A stretch of 64,000 bases of DNA from Caprimulgus europaeus (lineage: Eukaryota; Chordata; Aves; Caprimulgiformes; Caprimulgidae). The notes under the pieces were generated by a model. It was not told where the DNA came from, searched no databases, and worked only from the letters and a program-made list of their open reading frames with translations. The DNA lies in the NCBI GenBank assembly GCA_907165065.1, contig OU015523.1, forward strand, positions 117,020,246 to 117,084,245, in the 5' to 3' direction. Below are positions 23,395 through 33,371 of this stretch, piece after piece; position 1 is the first letter of the stretch; each line of letters opens with the position of its first letter. A program made the translations under genes and the position numbers.

Positions 23395-25494
23395 TCTAGC
23401 TAGCTGTCTCCTCTGCCTTCAGCAGTTACACTGTAGGCAGTTTGTGATTCTCAGGGTGAATCTTCACCCCTTCCAGATGGACAGTAAGTGCCCTGATAAA
23501 GCTGCCCCAGGACTTTCCCATGCCCATGCCAGCTGAAGTGCAGTGCTCATTGCTCTCATCCAACCTGTCATAGCAGGCTCTGACACCATCCCTTCATGGT
23601 CTCTGATTTTATTTCTCTACCTTATCTTGGGATGAACAATCACCTCAAGCATATTTAGTCTTTATTAGCTGACCCAGGCATTTTAATATTGTCAAGTTGA
23701 TAACATTTCCTCTGCCTTTCGGCATGCAAGCTTTTTTTCTTTTTTCTTTTTCTTCTCCTTCACCCTTTCATTTTCCTTTTGCTATTTTCTCCAGAAAAAC
23801 TCCCAAAGATGCTAAAAGTTATAATACAAATTAAAATTCCTTCAGCCCTGCCCATTTATCCTTTTCATTCCACTCCCTTTTCCACTACAAGATGCCAGAA
23901 AAATATTTGTATCCCTCTGGAGCTGTCTGGGACGCAGGGGTATGCTTCTCCTTCAGGCCTCAGATACAGTAGACATCTCCATTTTGTCTGTCTCTCGCCC
24001 ACAAGGAATTCAGGCTCATCCAGATCTGACCTTTTAAGGTGATGTCTACATTAACAATTCCTGCAGCATAATAAGAGCATATCTGTAAAGCAAAATAGCT
24101 GATGCTGAGGATCTGATACCTGCACTGTACAAGCTCAGGGGAATTTTACTTCATAACTGCAGTATATTCCCAGAAATTAGACACCCATTAGAGATTGGAA
24201 TGCATTAAGAGTGCATTCATTATGTGTCAGTTATTGGCTTAGTTTCATCTGAAAAAAAAAAAATAAATTTAGTTCACTCACTGCGAGACTATTTCACTAC
24301 GTGAATCAAAGCGTGGCATGCAGGGACAATTGGGAGATTCCCTTCAAAAGCTCAATTTGAAACTAATGAATTTGCATCCAAATTCATATCACAAGCTGGA
24401 GGGAAAACCAATATGAGTGTCCACTCCACTCCTTCACCAGTATGGTGAAATCACCTCCTTACCATGTCTTGTTGCAAAGCCTTTGCCGATAGCATGACTA
24501 AGGAGCAAGGGTTCCTCTTTAGCAGATGCATTTTTTTAAAGAAGAGATATCAAGTCCTTTCTAGCTCCTTTCTTTTTCATTTGGTGACCCCTGGAGACTC
24601 ATATTAGAAGCCCGAGGAGGCCTGTATATAGGAAGGTAATATAAATTAAATCTTCCCACAGGGATATTTTTCTCATTTCACAGACAGCTGCTGACAGAGA
24701 TCCCCAGCCTTTACAAAAATTTTGCATGCTCCTTGTCCACAAAATCATGGTGGTAACAAACCTCCTTCCCATGAGCAGTAATCCAAAGTTTTCATTGTTT
24801 CAGGCAACAACTGTCAGCAAGGATGTGCTGGGAGAGGTTCCTTGCTTTCTTCTCCTTTTTAATCTTTTTTTTTTTTTTTTTTTTTTTCAGGTGTCACCTT
24901 CCTTCCCATTGTTAAATTTAACATTTTGCTGCACACAAGAAAGGAAGACAATTAGGGGTGAATAACATAATATAGATCTGGCTAAGTTACCAATACAGTT
25001 AAAAAGATACCTTTACATAATTAATTTAAAATAAAAAGAGGAGTTAATGATGTAGCTAAAATATTAATGCGTGGGCCATTCCATCCTGGAGCTGCCCCTC
25101 TTACAACGGCTTCTTGTATGTCCCTGAAAAACCCTGTATTTCTAGGAGTGCAGACCTGTTTTCTTTAGGCAAGAGAGGAGTTGCCCCAGAGTCCTAAACT
25201 CCCATCAGAAGCAATTTGATGTTGATAATGCTGGTTTCTTCTTCTTCTGATCCTCCTCTGTTTTGGGGTTCACAGGCAGTTATTTTTACACTGCTGTTTG
25301 TTGATGTGCTTGTTTGCCATTATTACATAACATAATATTATGCTTGCTCATGGTCAGTTTTGCTTACTCATGGTCATTTGATGGCGTTTTCTGTATATGG
25401 TAAGGCCAAGTATTACCATATGTACTATGGCAAAACATGGTCATGCAATTCAGTTAAACAATTCTCCACTGAGGCTGAGGGTTAAGGGTAGTAC
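23395..25494. other. unique non-coding DNA with pure T tract
   Basis: No gene or transposon is recognised. A pyrimidine-rich stretch lies near 23730-23765, and a run of 23 T at 24865-24887 is followed by CAG. The frames at 23779-24042 and 24726-24965 show no domain. Confidence 0.55.
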
Positions 25495-25499
25495 ATAAG
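25495..25499. repeat. target-site duplication ATAAG, left copy
   Basis: Directly before the TGTGATAG end of the LTR, and repeated exactly at 25814-25818. Confidence 0.88.
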
Positions 25500-25813
25500 T
25501 GTGATAGTTTAACTTAGCTGGCAGCCAAACAAGACACAGCAGCTCACCCCCTTCCCCTTCTCCCTCACCTAGGGAACAGGGAAAAGAATTGGAGGGGTAA
25601 AGGTAAGAAGACTTGTAGGTTGAGATAAGAACAATTTAATAATTAGAATATAATAAAATTTAAAAAGTAATGATGATAATAACAACAACCCAAACATAAT
25701 GTCCTTGTACCTTACCAACATTCTTCTCATAACAGTTTCTACACTGAAGCCAAAACACAGTGCTTTCTAGCTACTAAGAAGAAAATTACCTGTATTCTAG
25801 AAAAAACAGGACA
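25500..25813 (-). mobile_element. solo ERV LTR, antisense, internally deleted (314 bp)
   Basis: Read on the minus strand it starts TGTCCTGTTTTTTCTAG and has GTAATTTTCTTCTTAGTAGC, AGAATGTTGGTAAGGTAC, then jumps to a TTATTATCATCATTAC tract, ATTATTAAATTGTTCTTATC (likely poly(A) signal), CTCAACCTACAAGTCTTC and ends ..CTATCACA. The order matches the 624-bp LTR at 20416-21039, but roughly 300 bp between the AATGTTGATAAC block and the ATT-rich tract is missing, including the TATA-like region. Perfect ATAAG repeats on both sides show that the ends are original and the loss is internal. Confidence 0.9.
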
Positions 25814-25818
25814 ATAAG
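25814..25818. repeat. target-site duplication ATAAG, right copy
   Basis: Exact match to 25495-25499. Confidence 0.88.
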
Positions 25819-26823
25819 GCCTCTGGTTAAGCTGTAGCCAACTGAACATTTTTAATGCAGCAGCAAAGCAGATTAAGGCAAGTGTTTAGACTAGGACAAA
25901 TCCTTGCAGTCGGTGGCCTGTTACTAGTAATGACAAGCCCATGTGTCCTGGGCTATTGTGCTCCACTGCAGTGTCAGTGTCTTCAACGTGTTGAGGCAGA
26001 AATTATACTTTATGTAAGTCAGTCCAAATACTAAATATCCACTAATAGAAGAACTCCCAGACTTGCAAGAGCAGGAAGTAAAATCTAACAATTGGAAGCT
26101 GTTTTATCTGTCTTTGATTTACAGCTTTCAGAGGGTTTTTAACAGCTCTATAATAACCCCTGGTGCTTTGCATTTGTTTTCACACATTCATACCCACATA
26201 GAACCCTTCCTCTCTGATGTCTGAGACTACTGGGATTCATTAGCAAGAGTATTCATCTTGTTAAGGATGCATTAATAGCATCCACTGTAAGTATTAATCT
26301 AGTGTTGTGAAGTGCTAATTGCAAAAGATGGTGATTGCATCAACCTTCACCAAGTTCAGCAAATGGAAAAGTCCTTGCACCCTTGCTTTAGGCTCTCGCA
26401 GCTGCAGAGTATTTTTGTGTTTTCAATCAGGTTAAAAAACCTGTGACACATTTCAGATTATAAAGATCCACAAAACTTGCTTTTTGTATTCTAATTGCTG
26501 ATAAAAGTTATTTTTAGAAACCAATCACATCCAACACAGATCTAGTGGGCTGGAGTATTTCTAGATCCCAAATAGTACAGGAGAAAACTCTGGGAGAAGG
26601 TAAAATAAGACCTCCTGAACAAGTGACATTTGCTTCAGGTACAATAAGCAGCATGAGGCCCACTGTGGAGGACATATTTGACCTTTGAACCACTATTTTA
26701 GGTCCAACTTCTCATAGAAAGCAGATGTCTCCATCCAAACTAGCCCTCTATTCTGCAATCCACAATAAGAAAGGCACTCACAGACCAATATTCATTTCAT
26801 CCTGAAGAAAACATCTAGAGCAG
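25819..26823. other. unique non-coding DNA
   Basis: No gene, LTR or LINE is recognised between the two LTRs. Confidence 0.6.
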
Positions 26824-27417
26824 TGTGTTGAGTCTGGCTAGGTTGGAGTTAGATTATTCCACAGCAGCCCTCAAATAGCTGTGCTTTGTATGTGTAGCTA
26901 GAACAACGTTGATACCACACCAATGTTTTGGCTACTGCTGAGCAGTGCTCACACAGCATCGAGGTTATCTCTCTAACTGACCCCCTAAAAGCCAGTAGTC
27001 TGGGGGGTGGGCAAGAGGTTGAGAGGGGACATAGCCAAGCCAGGTGACCCAACCTTACCGAAGGGGTATTCCATACCATATTATCTAGTGCTTAGCAATA
27101 AAAGCTAGGAGAGAGGAGGTGGCCATTATTCATTATTAAGGCATTTGTCTTCTGAAACAACCACCCCGTGTATCAAGACTCTACTCCCCAGGAAGTGACT
27201 GTACTTTGCCTGCTGACAATAAATAAATAATTCTTTTTCCTTTTTTTTTTTCCCCCCCTTTTCTTTGCTTCTGTGTGTGGCTTTTTCTTAATTAAATCAC
27301 CTTTACCTTGACCCATGAGTGTTTCACCTCATTTACTCCCCCTGTACCCTCTGAAGAGATGGAGTGAGAGAGTGGCTTGGTGGGTACCTGGCAGCCAGTC
27401 AAGGTCAATCCACCACA
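26824..27417 (+). mobile_element. solo ERV LTR, sense, about 594 bp, no clear TSD
   Basis: It opens TGTGTTGAGTCTGGCTAGG and continues CCACAGCAGCCCTCAAATAG, CAATGTTTTGGCTACTGCTG, AGCAGTGCTCACACAGCATC, GGGGACATAGCCAAGCCAGG, GGGGTATTCCATACCATATT, AGCAATAAAAGCTAGGAG (TATA-like AATAAAAG at about 27096), then a T/C tract, AATTAAATCACC (possible poly(A) signal), CTTGACCCATGAGTGTTTC and GGTCAATCCACCACA. Its 5' half resembles the LTR at 54582-55166 (read in reverse). Its 3' end (TGGTGGGTACCTGGCAGCC..CCACCACA) matches the U5 end of the LTR at 41882-42954, which suggests a mosaic or a linking subfamily. Flanking 5-mers AGCAG and AAGAG do not match, so no TSD is claimed. Confidence 0.85.
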
Positions 27418-28699
27418 AAGAGTCAGATGAATCATGCCCTAGAAGTACCCACTTCTTTAGGGAAGGAGTAGCCCAGGATGGCCAGTTCAGATATGAGTAT
27501 CTACACTAAGGTAAGATGAATCCCACCCTTCACATTCATTCTGAATTCCTGATTAAGAACTGAGTCACTTCATCTCCGTTATCAACTCCTTTTAAGTTAT
27601 GATGTGAACTACCCTTCTGCAGGTGTGGTAGCAGTCCTACTTAGTTCAGTAGGACTATTCACCTGCTTACAACGAGATCAGGTTCACAGCAATGTTGGAT
27701 CTTGTTAGTGGACCCACTGTTGTGGATGATTATCACTACAGACCTTAGTTTCCCTGTGTAGAGTAAGGGTTGACTTGTACTTACTAGCCGGTGATGCCAA
27801 CTGATGAAAAATATTACTCTCATTCTTCCTAGAAATAATTACCTATGTTTGGCCAAAGCAGTGGATCCCATTTCTTCCAGAAATGTTATGGTAAAGCTTT
27901 ATTCTCAGATGTTTTTTTCTAAACTCCAAGTAGCCTTTTCAGTAAGATCTTAGGATGGAAAACATTTTTATTTTTTTTTAATAATTCCGTTCTCTCTGTT
28001 AGCCCAATTTCTACCTGCCAGTATTTTTCAACAGAGGAAGCCAATCTGTCACAGTGGTCTTACAAAGATACAAACAATAACCAGTTTCTAGCACTGAAAT
28101 GCAAGCTTTCTTTTAACTAAATTTCAGAAAAAATAAAATACCAAGAAGTAGAGGCTTACATGTCAGTGTGATGGATGGACTCAACCCCTTAAAAAAATTA
28201 TCAGCAGTTTGTTACAGGCTCCAAAAGAGGAAAGGCCGGAGCCATAGTCAGACCAAGAATTCCTCTAATTTCAGTCTGTTCTCTGAAAACCCAAAAAGGA
28301 GTAGAGTTATTGATGCATATGAACTTGGAACACCATGCATGCCAGTGACACATGAAAAGCGGGTGGCTTTTCCAAGATTCATTTGTCAAGGAACTGAATA
28401 AATTGTCAGTACAAGGAGTCTCATGTGTACCTTTCCTATTGCATGGAATCTGACTACGAGCCAACCACTTTGTTCCATAAATATGAGAGCCTAAATGAGC
28501 CTTCTTTGGGCTCTTACTGTTAGGCAGCATGGCTGCATGGCCGTGATCTCCCCTTGAGCTGGGACACCTCTCTAGGCTGCTCCTCCAGGGCACAGAGCAC
28601 TTTTACCAATGGCAAATCTCTGGTAAGTGACTAATAGCTTTAATTAATACTAATGAAACATCCATGGAGCTATTAAATATTAATTATTATAAACTATGT
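27418..28699. other. unique non-coding DNA
   Basis: No recognised gene. Overlapping open frames at 28168-28401 (+) and 28201-28593 (-) lack recognisable domains. Both appear fortuitous. Confidence 0.55.
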
Positions 28700-29210
28700 A
28701 TAGATAATACCATTAGACATAAACCATTGTCCAGGTCTGAGACTAAGACTGGATCCAGCCTCATCTAAGCTCCATCATGGGTTTAGAAAACAAGGGGGTC
28801 CACTCTGAACCTTAAGACTCAACAGGATGATATTCCTTACTTTTTGTATTTTTCCCATTAAAGATAAATTGTTGTCCAAGACTGAGACTAAGATTGGATC
28901 TATCCACACCTAAGCTACATCAGGAGTTTAGAAAGCATGGGGGTCCTGCTGAGCCTCTGAACCTCAAGACTCAACAGGACAATATTCCTTACACTTCTGT
29001 ATCTCCAGTCTTCATGTGAATCTTTCTAACTCAAGTCTAACCCAATTTTCCTTTGTATGTTTCTTCTATGCAGTAACTAATAAGGTGAATCTTGCCATCT
29101 AAGTTATTGCTTAACAACACGTTAAATTTTGTTAAATTCCATCAAACTTATTGAACTCTATCAAATTATTATTTTTACCTCAATGAAACATATTGCTGCT
29201 TCTCTCTTTT
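28700..29210 (+). mobile_element. possible old LTR containing the tandem duplication
   Basis: Tentative call. The segment after the duplicated units (CCAATTTTCCTTTGTATG, then AAATTCCATCAAACTTATTG and CCTCAATGAAACATATTGCT, TGCTTCTCTC) is reminiscent of the R-U5 part of old bird LTRs, where an AATAAA-like signal precedes a TTGCTGCTTCTCT block. No TG..CA ends or TSD were found. A CR1 3' end abuts at 29216. Confidence 0.3.
28727..29014. repeat. diverged tandem duplication, two units of about 145-152 bp
   Basis: Unit 1 starts at 28727 (TTGTCCAGGTCTGAGACTAA) and unit 2 at 28872 (TTGTCCAAGACTGAGACTAA). Both continue with GGATC, a TAAGCT-CATCA block, a GTTTAGAAA block, GGGGGTCC, AAGACTCAACAGGA and TATTCCTTAC. 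The offset is 145 bp at the start and 152 bp at TATTCCTTAC because unit 2 carries about 7 extra bases. The units are clearly diverged, so the duplication is old. The family was not recognised. Confidence 0.85.
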
Positions 29211-29215
29211 GATTG

Positions 29216-29565
29216 AATCATAGAATAGTTGAGGTTGGAAGGGGCCTCTGAAGGTCATCTAGTCAAACCACTCTGCTCAAGCAGGGACTCTTAGAGCACA
29301 TGAACCAGAAATTTGTTCAGACAGTTTTTTTAACATCTCTGGGGAGGGAGATTCCACAACCTCTCTGGGCAACCTGTTCCAGTGCTCAGTCACCCTCACA
29401 ATAAAGAAGTTCTTCCTTATGCTCAGGTAGAACTTCGTGTGTTGCAGTTTATGCCCGTTGCCTCTCGTCCTATTGTTGGGTGCCAATGAGAAGAGTCTGG
29501 CCCCTTCCTCTAGATATTCTCCCTTTAGATATTTATAAACAATTAGATCCCCTCTGAGTCATCTT
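29216..29565 (-). mobile_element. CR1 LINE 3' end, antisense, about 350 bp
   Basis: It starts GAATCATAGAATAGTTGAGG (reverse of the octamer tail), then GGAAGGGGCCTCTGAAGG and TCATCTAGTCAAACC. The minus-strand frame at 29277-29486 encodes NNRTRGNGHKLQHTKFYLSI and [20 protein letters not shown], the conserved CR1 ORF2 C-terminal motif. The upstream part (to about 29563) matches the CR1 'KG..RGDLIVYKYLK' coding region. It is 5'-truncated and its sequence differs in subfamily from its neighbours at 31702 and 32704. Confidence 0.92.
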
Positions 29566-29650
29566 TTTTGATTGAAATGCATTCCTCTGAGTCGTCTGAT
29601 TGAGGTGCATTCCACTCTCTCAGGAGTTGAGGTGCATTCCTCAAACAGGA
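29566..29650. repeat. three imperfect direct repeats around TGAGGTGCATTCC
   Basis: GATTGAAATGCATTCC, GATTGAGGTGCATTCC and AGTTGAGGTGCATTCC occur at intervals of about 30 bp directly beside the 5' truncation point of the CR1 copy. Confidence 0.6.
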
Positions 29651-30711
29651 ATCCTATTTATTGACAACTTCCAGGGGCTCTTTGAGCAAAAGAGCAGTAC
29701 AGGGACTGGTCTCTGGGAAATGTTTCTGGTATTGCTCAAGCCTGAATAGCATTAAAGGAGAGCATTTCGCAATTTCTCTTATGTAGCCAGCTGTGAAATT
29801 TTCATTTCTGGGTTAGTTTTTTCATCAATTCCTTAATTAAAAGTAATCAGAAGACTGCTAAGCATTTTATTGTCTCATATTATAAACCCACATGCAAATT
29901 TAGCACGGAATAGCAATATTATTCCTTCAGTGAGCAATAGTTGCCTTGTAATTTCAGGCTTGGAAGCTTTAGAGTCATTGTAGGATTCTACAGCAATAGA
30001 AAGCAACCTCCTTATAGGAGCTAAGTGCTTTAGACACAACAGAACAAATTCTGGTACAAAGATGCTTACATTGCTGAATTTTTATTAAAATTATCTGAAG
30101 CTACACCTAAGGTAATGTCACCCTGCAGAGTCAGCTAAAGATTTAAGCTGGATCTAACTTCTGATCCCCCTTTCATCCACATGCTAAGCCATCTCACTGG
30201 AGTCTAGTGATGCTTTAAATCAGGTTTAATGTTAGGTATATAGAACGGAAATAGGACAAAGGCCCCACTGTTTATTTCAGCTGACACATGCCTGATTTGC
30301 AGTGGAGATAAAGACAAAGTCCCTCCAGTGGCATCTGTTACTTCCTCCACCTTCCCAGAAGAACGGACAAGAAAATATTCGTACAAGTACACAAGTTTCA
30401 GCACACAAGAAATCCTTTTGGTACTCTCTGAGAAGGTCTACCAGCATGGGGGGAGTGAACTTAGCAACATGAAGGCTTACAAAATCATGCACAGTGGCTA
30501 GGTTTAACACAGTGTCCTACTCTAGAGATGCTAATTCCACTGCCAAGACATAGTTTAGAGGAGCACCATATGGATATTCCCTGTATTTGTGGATATATCA
30601 CTGGATTGTACCCAGATATAAAATCAGGAGTTCGAAGAGATGACCATAGCAAAGCCCTCTTGTTGGAATGCACCATGACCACCCAGAGCCCTTTACTATG
30701 TTATAGACATA
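29651..30711. other. unique non-coding DNA
   Basis: No gene or transposon is recognised. Short open frames on both strands overlap each other and show no domain. Confidence 0.55.
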
Positions 30712-30842
30712 AATACCTGCCTGGAGGTATTTAAAAGATGAGTAGATGAGGTGCTGAGACATGTGGTTTAGTAGTGGACAGGTACAGTTGGACTCAATGA
30801 TCTCAAAGGTCTTTTCCAACCAAATGACTCTGTGATTCTATG
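30712..30842 (+). mobile_element. CR1 LINE 3' tail, sense, about 130 bp
   Basis: CTGCCTGGAGGTATTTAAAA, GTGCTGAGACATGTGGTTTA, GTAGTGGACAGG, GTTGGACTCAATGATCTCAA, AGGTCTTTTCCAACC, and GATTCTATGG are the end of a CR1 of the 'GGTTTAGTGGTGGA' type. It is a different subfamily from the copies downstream. Confidence 0.9.
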
Positions 30843-31701
30843 GTTTGATAAGTTTTGGTGCTGGAAAAATAGGAGTGTAGGCAAACGTCTCTGCCTGCTG
30901 CACCTCACTAAGGACTATGTCCTGGTAAATCAGTGGAGAATTGTCCTATTCTTCCTTGTCCAGTGCCAAAGCCCATGATCCTATTTAGCCAAGAACCTTA
31001 TGAACCTTCAAGCTCTTCTTGCTTGCACATTGCAGCTTGTGCTGGACCCTGAACAGAGTACTTTTTGATGAACTGGTTTTGCTTGCAGCAGGTTTACTAT
31101 TAGAACTGGCCAGTGTTATCCTGGTTAGCATGTTGAGATTCACTTTGTATTTAGAAATCTAGTTTTATATCAGAGCAAAGTTTCCTTACAACAAAAATTT
31201 CTAAATTAATTCTTTTAAAGCTGCTTTTTTTTTTTCTTTTTTTTCTTTTTTTTCTTTCTTTTTTTTCTTTTTTTTTTTTTAATGGGGAACTGGAACCAAT
31301 ATAGGTTTCATGAAATTTCAGACTGTGGAAAACACTCATTTCTCTAATGAGAAAGAGAGAGTAAATTTTCCAAACTGATTTCCCTACTTCTTTCACAAGC
31401 TGTATCTCCTGCTGCCTGCACAGGGGAGGAGAGGTTGGTAACTTTATCCTGCTCAGAAATTTCACATATTGTTCTGAGCATCTCTTGTGCAAATAGCTCT
31501 CCTCCAAATGAGAGGCTCTTCTAGCATTTCACAGCTCAGCTGGCTGGAGAACTCCTCACTGGCATCCCAGATAACTCTTAAGTGCATGGTTTCCTGTCCA
31601 ACCTGGCCTTTTACCTTATCAACTCTCCTCAAGCACCGATGTTTCCAAACGAAGCATTCCAATTGTTTGCACTTTTACAGATGAAGCACTCTAACTTACA
31701 G
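30843..31701. other. unique non-coding DNA with T-rich tract
   Basis: A T-rich tract with occasional C lies at 31225-31280. The antisense frame 31151-31507 owes its Lys-rich part to this tract and is not a gene. Confidence 0.6.
31225..31280. repeat. T-rich low-complexity tract
   Basis: About 56 bp of T with scattered C. It could be an old reverse-transcribed A tail in antisense, but nothing recognisable adjoins it. Confidence 0.85.
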
Positions 31702-32337
31702 ACATCTGCCAAATGTATCCTGGGCTGCATCAAGAGAAGTGTGGCCAGTAAGTCAAGGGAGGTTCTTGATTCTTCCCCTCTACTCCACCCTTATGAGACC
31801 CCACCTGGAGTACTGTGTAGAAGTCTGGGGCCCCCAGCAAAAAAAATGACATGAACATACTGAAGCAAGCCCAGAGGAGGCCACAAGGATGATGAGAGGG
31901 ATGGAGCTCCTTTCTTCTGAGGACAGCCTGAGAGAGAGAGAGACAGTTGGGGCTGTTCAGCCTGAAGAAGGTTCCAGGGACACTTTCTAGTGACCTTCCA
32001 GTACCTGAAGAGGCTACAGGAAGGCTGGGAGGGACCATTTACAAGGACAGCCGGTGATAGAACAAGGGGTAGTAGATTTAAACTGGAAGAAGGTAGGTTT
32101 AGATTAGGTATTATGAAGAAATTTTTTACTGTGGGGGTGGTGAGACACTGGAACAGATTGCTCAGAGAAGCTGTGGCTGTCCCCTCTGTGGAAGTTTTCA
32201 AGGCCAGGTTGGATGAGGCTTTGAGCAACCTGGTCTAGTCAAAGGTGTCCCTGCTTATAGCAGGGGGGTTGGAACTGGGTGATCTTTAAGGTCCCGTCTA
32301 ACCCAAACCATTCAATGATTCTATCATTCTATGACTT
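31702..32337 (+). mobile_element. CR1 LINE 3' end, sense, about 635 bp
   Basis: It begins in the ORF2 C-terminal region (AAATGTATCCTGGGCTGC, then GTCAAGGGAGGTTCTTG) and runs to a typical tail (GGTTGGAACTGGGTGATC, AAGGTCCCGTCTAACCC, ATGATTCTATCATTCTATGA). The frame 31990-32238 encodes TFQYLKRLQEGWEG, DRTRGSRFKLEEGRF, FFTVGVVRHWNRLLREA and ends LDEALSNLV before a TAG. Small indels separate this from the upstream frame. It is a dead, 5'-truncated copy of a subfamily different from 32704-33371. Confidence 0.95.
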
Positions 32338-32703
32338 GCATCAAACTGTCCTCAAATTGCTACAGGTTGAAATATACCCAGCCTGTGGGACATCTTATGT
32401 CTCTAGCATGCTACTGCTGTGATGGAATAACAAAGGTAGCAGTAGTGAGGAGAATTTATGCTTGATATGTGTGCAACCTCTGTCAGTCCCAATACTAGCA
32501 GGATTATGCCTGTACCAGCTTGCAGTAGATAATTAGCATGATCTCATCCAAGCATGCAGAGTGTGTTTATCCACTTAAACAGTTTGCTTCTCTCAAGAAA
32601 TATTTAATCCACAGAAAATGCAGACATTTAATATTTCCAAAACTAGGCTCTTTCTGGCATTCATGAATCATCGATGGTCTACTTCTACAGTATTACACAC
32701 TCT
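32338..32703. other. unique spacer between two CR1 copies
   Basis: About 365 bp without recognised repeats or genes. Confidence 0.6.
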
Positions 32704-33371
32704 ACTGGTGGACAGCAGGATGACCATGAGCCAGCACTGTGCCCTTGTGGCCAGGAAGGCCAATGGCATCCTGGGGTGCATTAGAAGGGGTGTGGTCAGT
32801 AGGTTAAGAGAGGTTCTTCTTCCCCTTTACTCTGCCCCGGTGAGGCCGCATCTGGAATATTGTGTCTAGTTCTGGGCCCCACAGTTCAAGAAGGACAGGG
32901 AACTGCTTGAGAGAGTCCGGCACAGAGCCACCAAGGTGATTAAGGGAGTGGAGCATCTCCCTTATGAGGAAAGGCTGAGGGAGCTGGGCCTCTTTAGCTT
33001 GGAGAAGAGGAGACTGAGGGGTGACCTCATTAATGTTTATAAATATTTGAAGGGTGAGTGTGAGGAGGATGGACCCAGGCTCTTCACAGTGGTGTCCAAT
33101 GATAGGACAAGGGGCAATGGGTGTAAGCTGGAACACAGGAGGTTCCGCTTAAACTTGAGAAGAAACTTCTTTACTGTGAGGGTGACACAGCACTGGAACA
33201 GGCTGCCCAGGGAGGGTGTGGAGTCTCCTTCTCTGGAGACATTCAAGACCCGCCTGGACGCCTTCCTGTGTGAACTCATCTAGGTGTTCCTGCTCCGGCA
33301 GGGGGATTGGACTGGGTGATCTTTCGAGGTCCCTTCCAATCCCTGACGTGATTCTGTGATTTTGTGATTTG
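32704..33371 (+). mobile_element. CR1 LINE 3' end (CR1-F-like), sense, about 668 bp
   Basis: It opens CTGGTGGACAGCAGGATGAC and CAGCACTGTGCCCTTGTGGC in the ORF2 C-terminal region. The frame 32618-32869 holds [18 protein letters not shown] and [16 protein letters not shown], ending at a TAG (Cys-Val-stop where a Gln/Asp-Trp is usual). A second frame (32936-33283) carries the last 115 codons of ORF2 uninterrupted: [69 protein letters not shown] and a stop after DAFLCELI. The 3' UTR GTTCCTGCTCCGGCAGGG leads to GTGATTCTGTGATTTTGTG. The low divergence suggests a fairly young copy. Confidence 0.95.

Noticed and set aside
22993..23403. 136-codon open frame
   Set aside because: It lies almost entirely inside an LTR with no retroviral protein similarity.
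31151..31507. 118-codon antisense frame with a Lys-rich region
   Set aside because: The basic stretch is a translation of the T-rich tract at 31225-31280.
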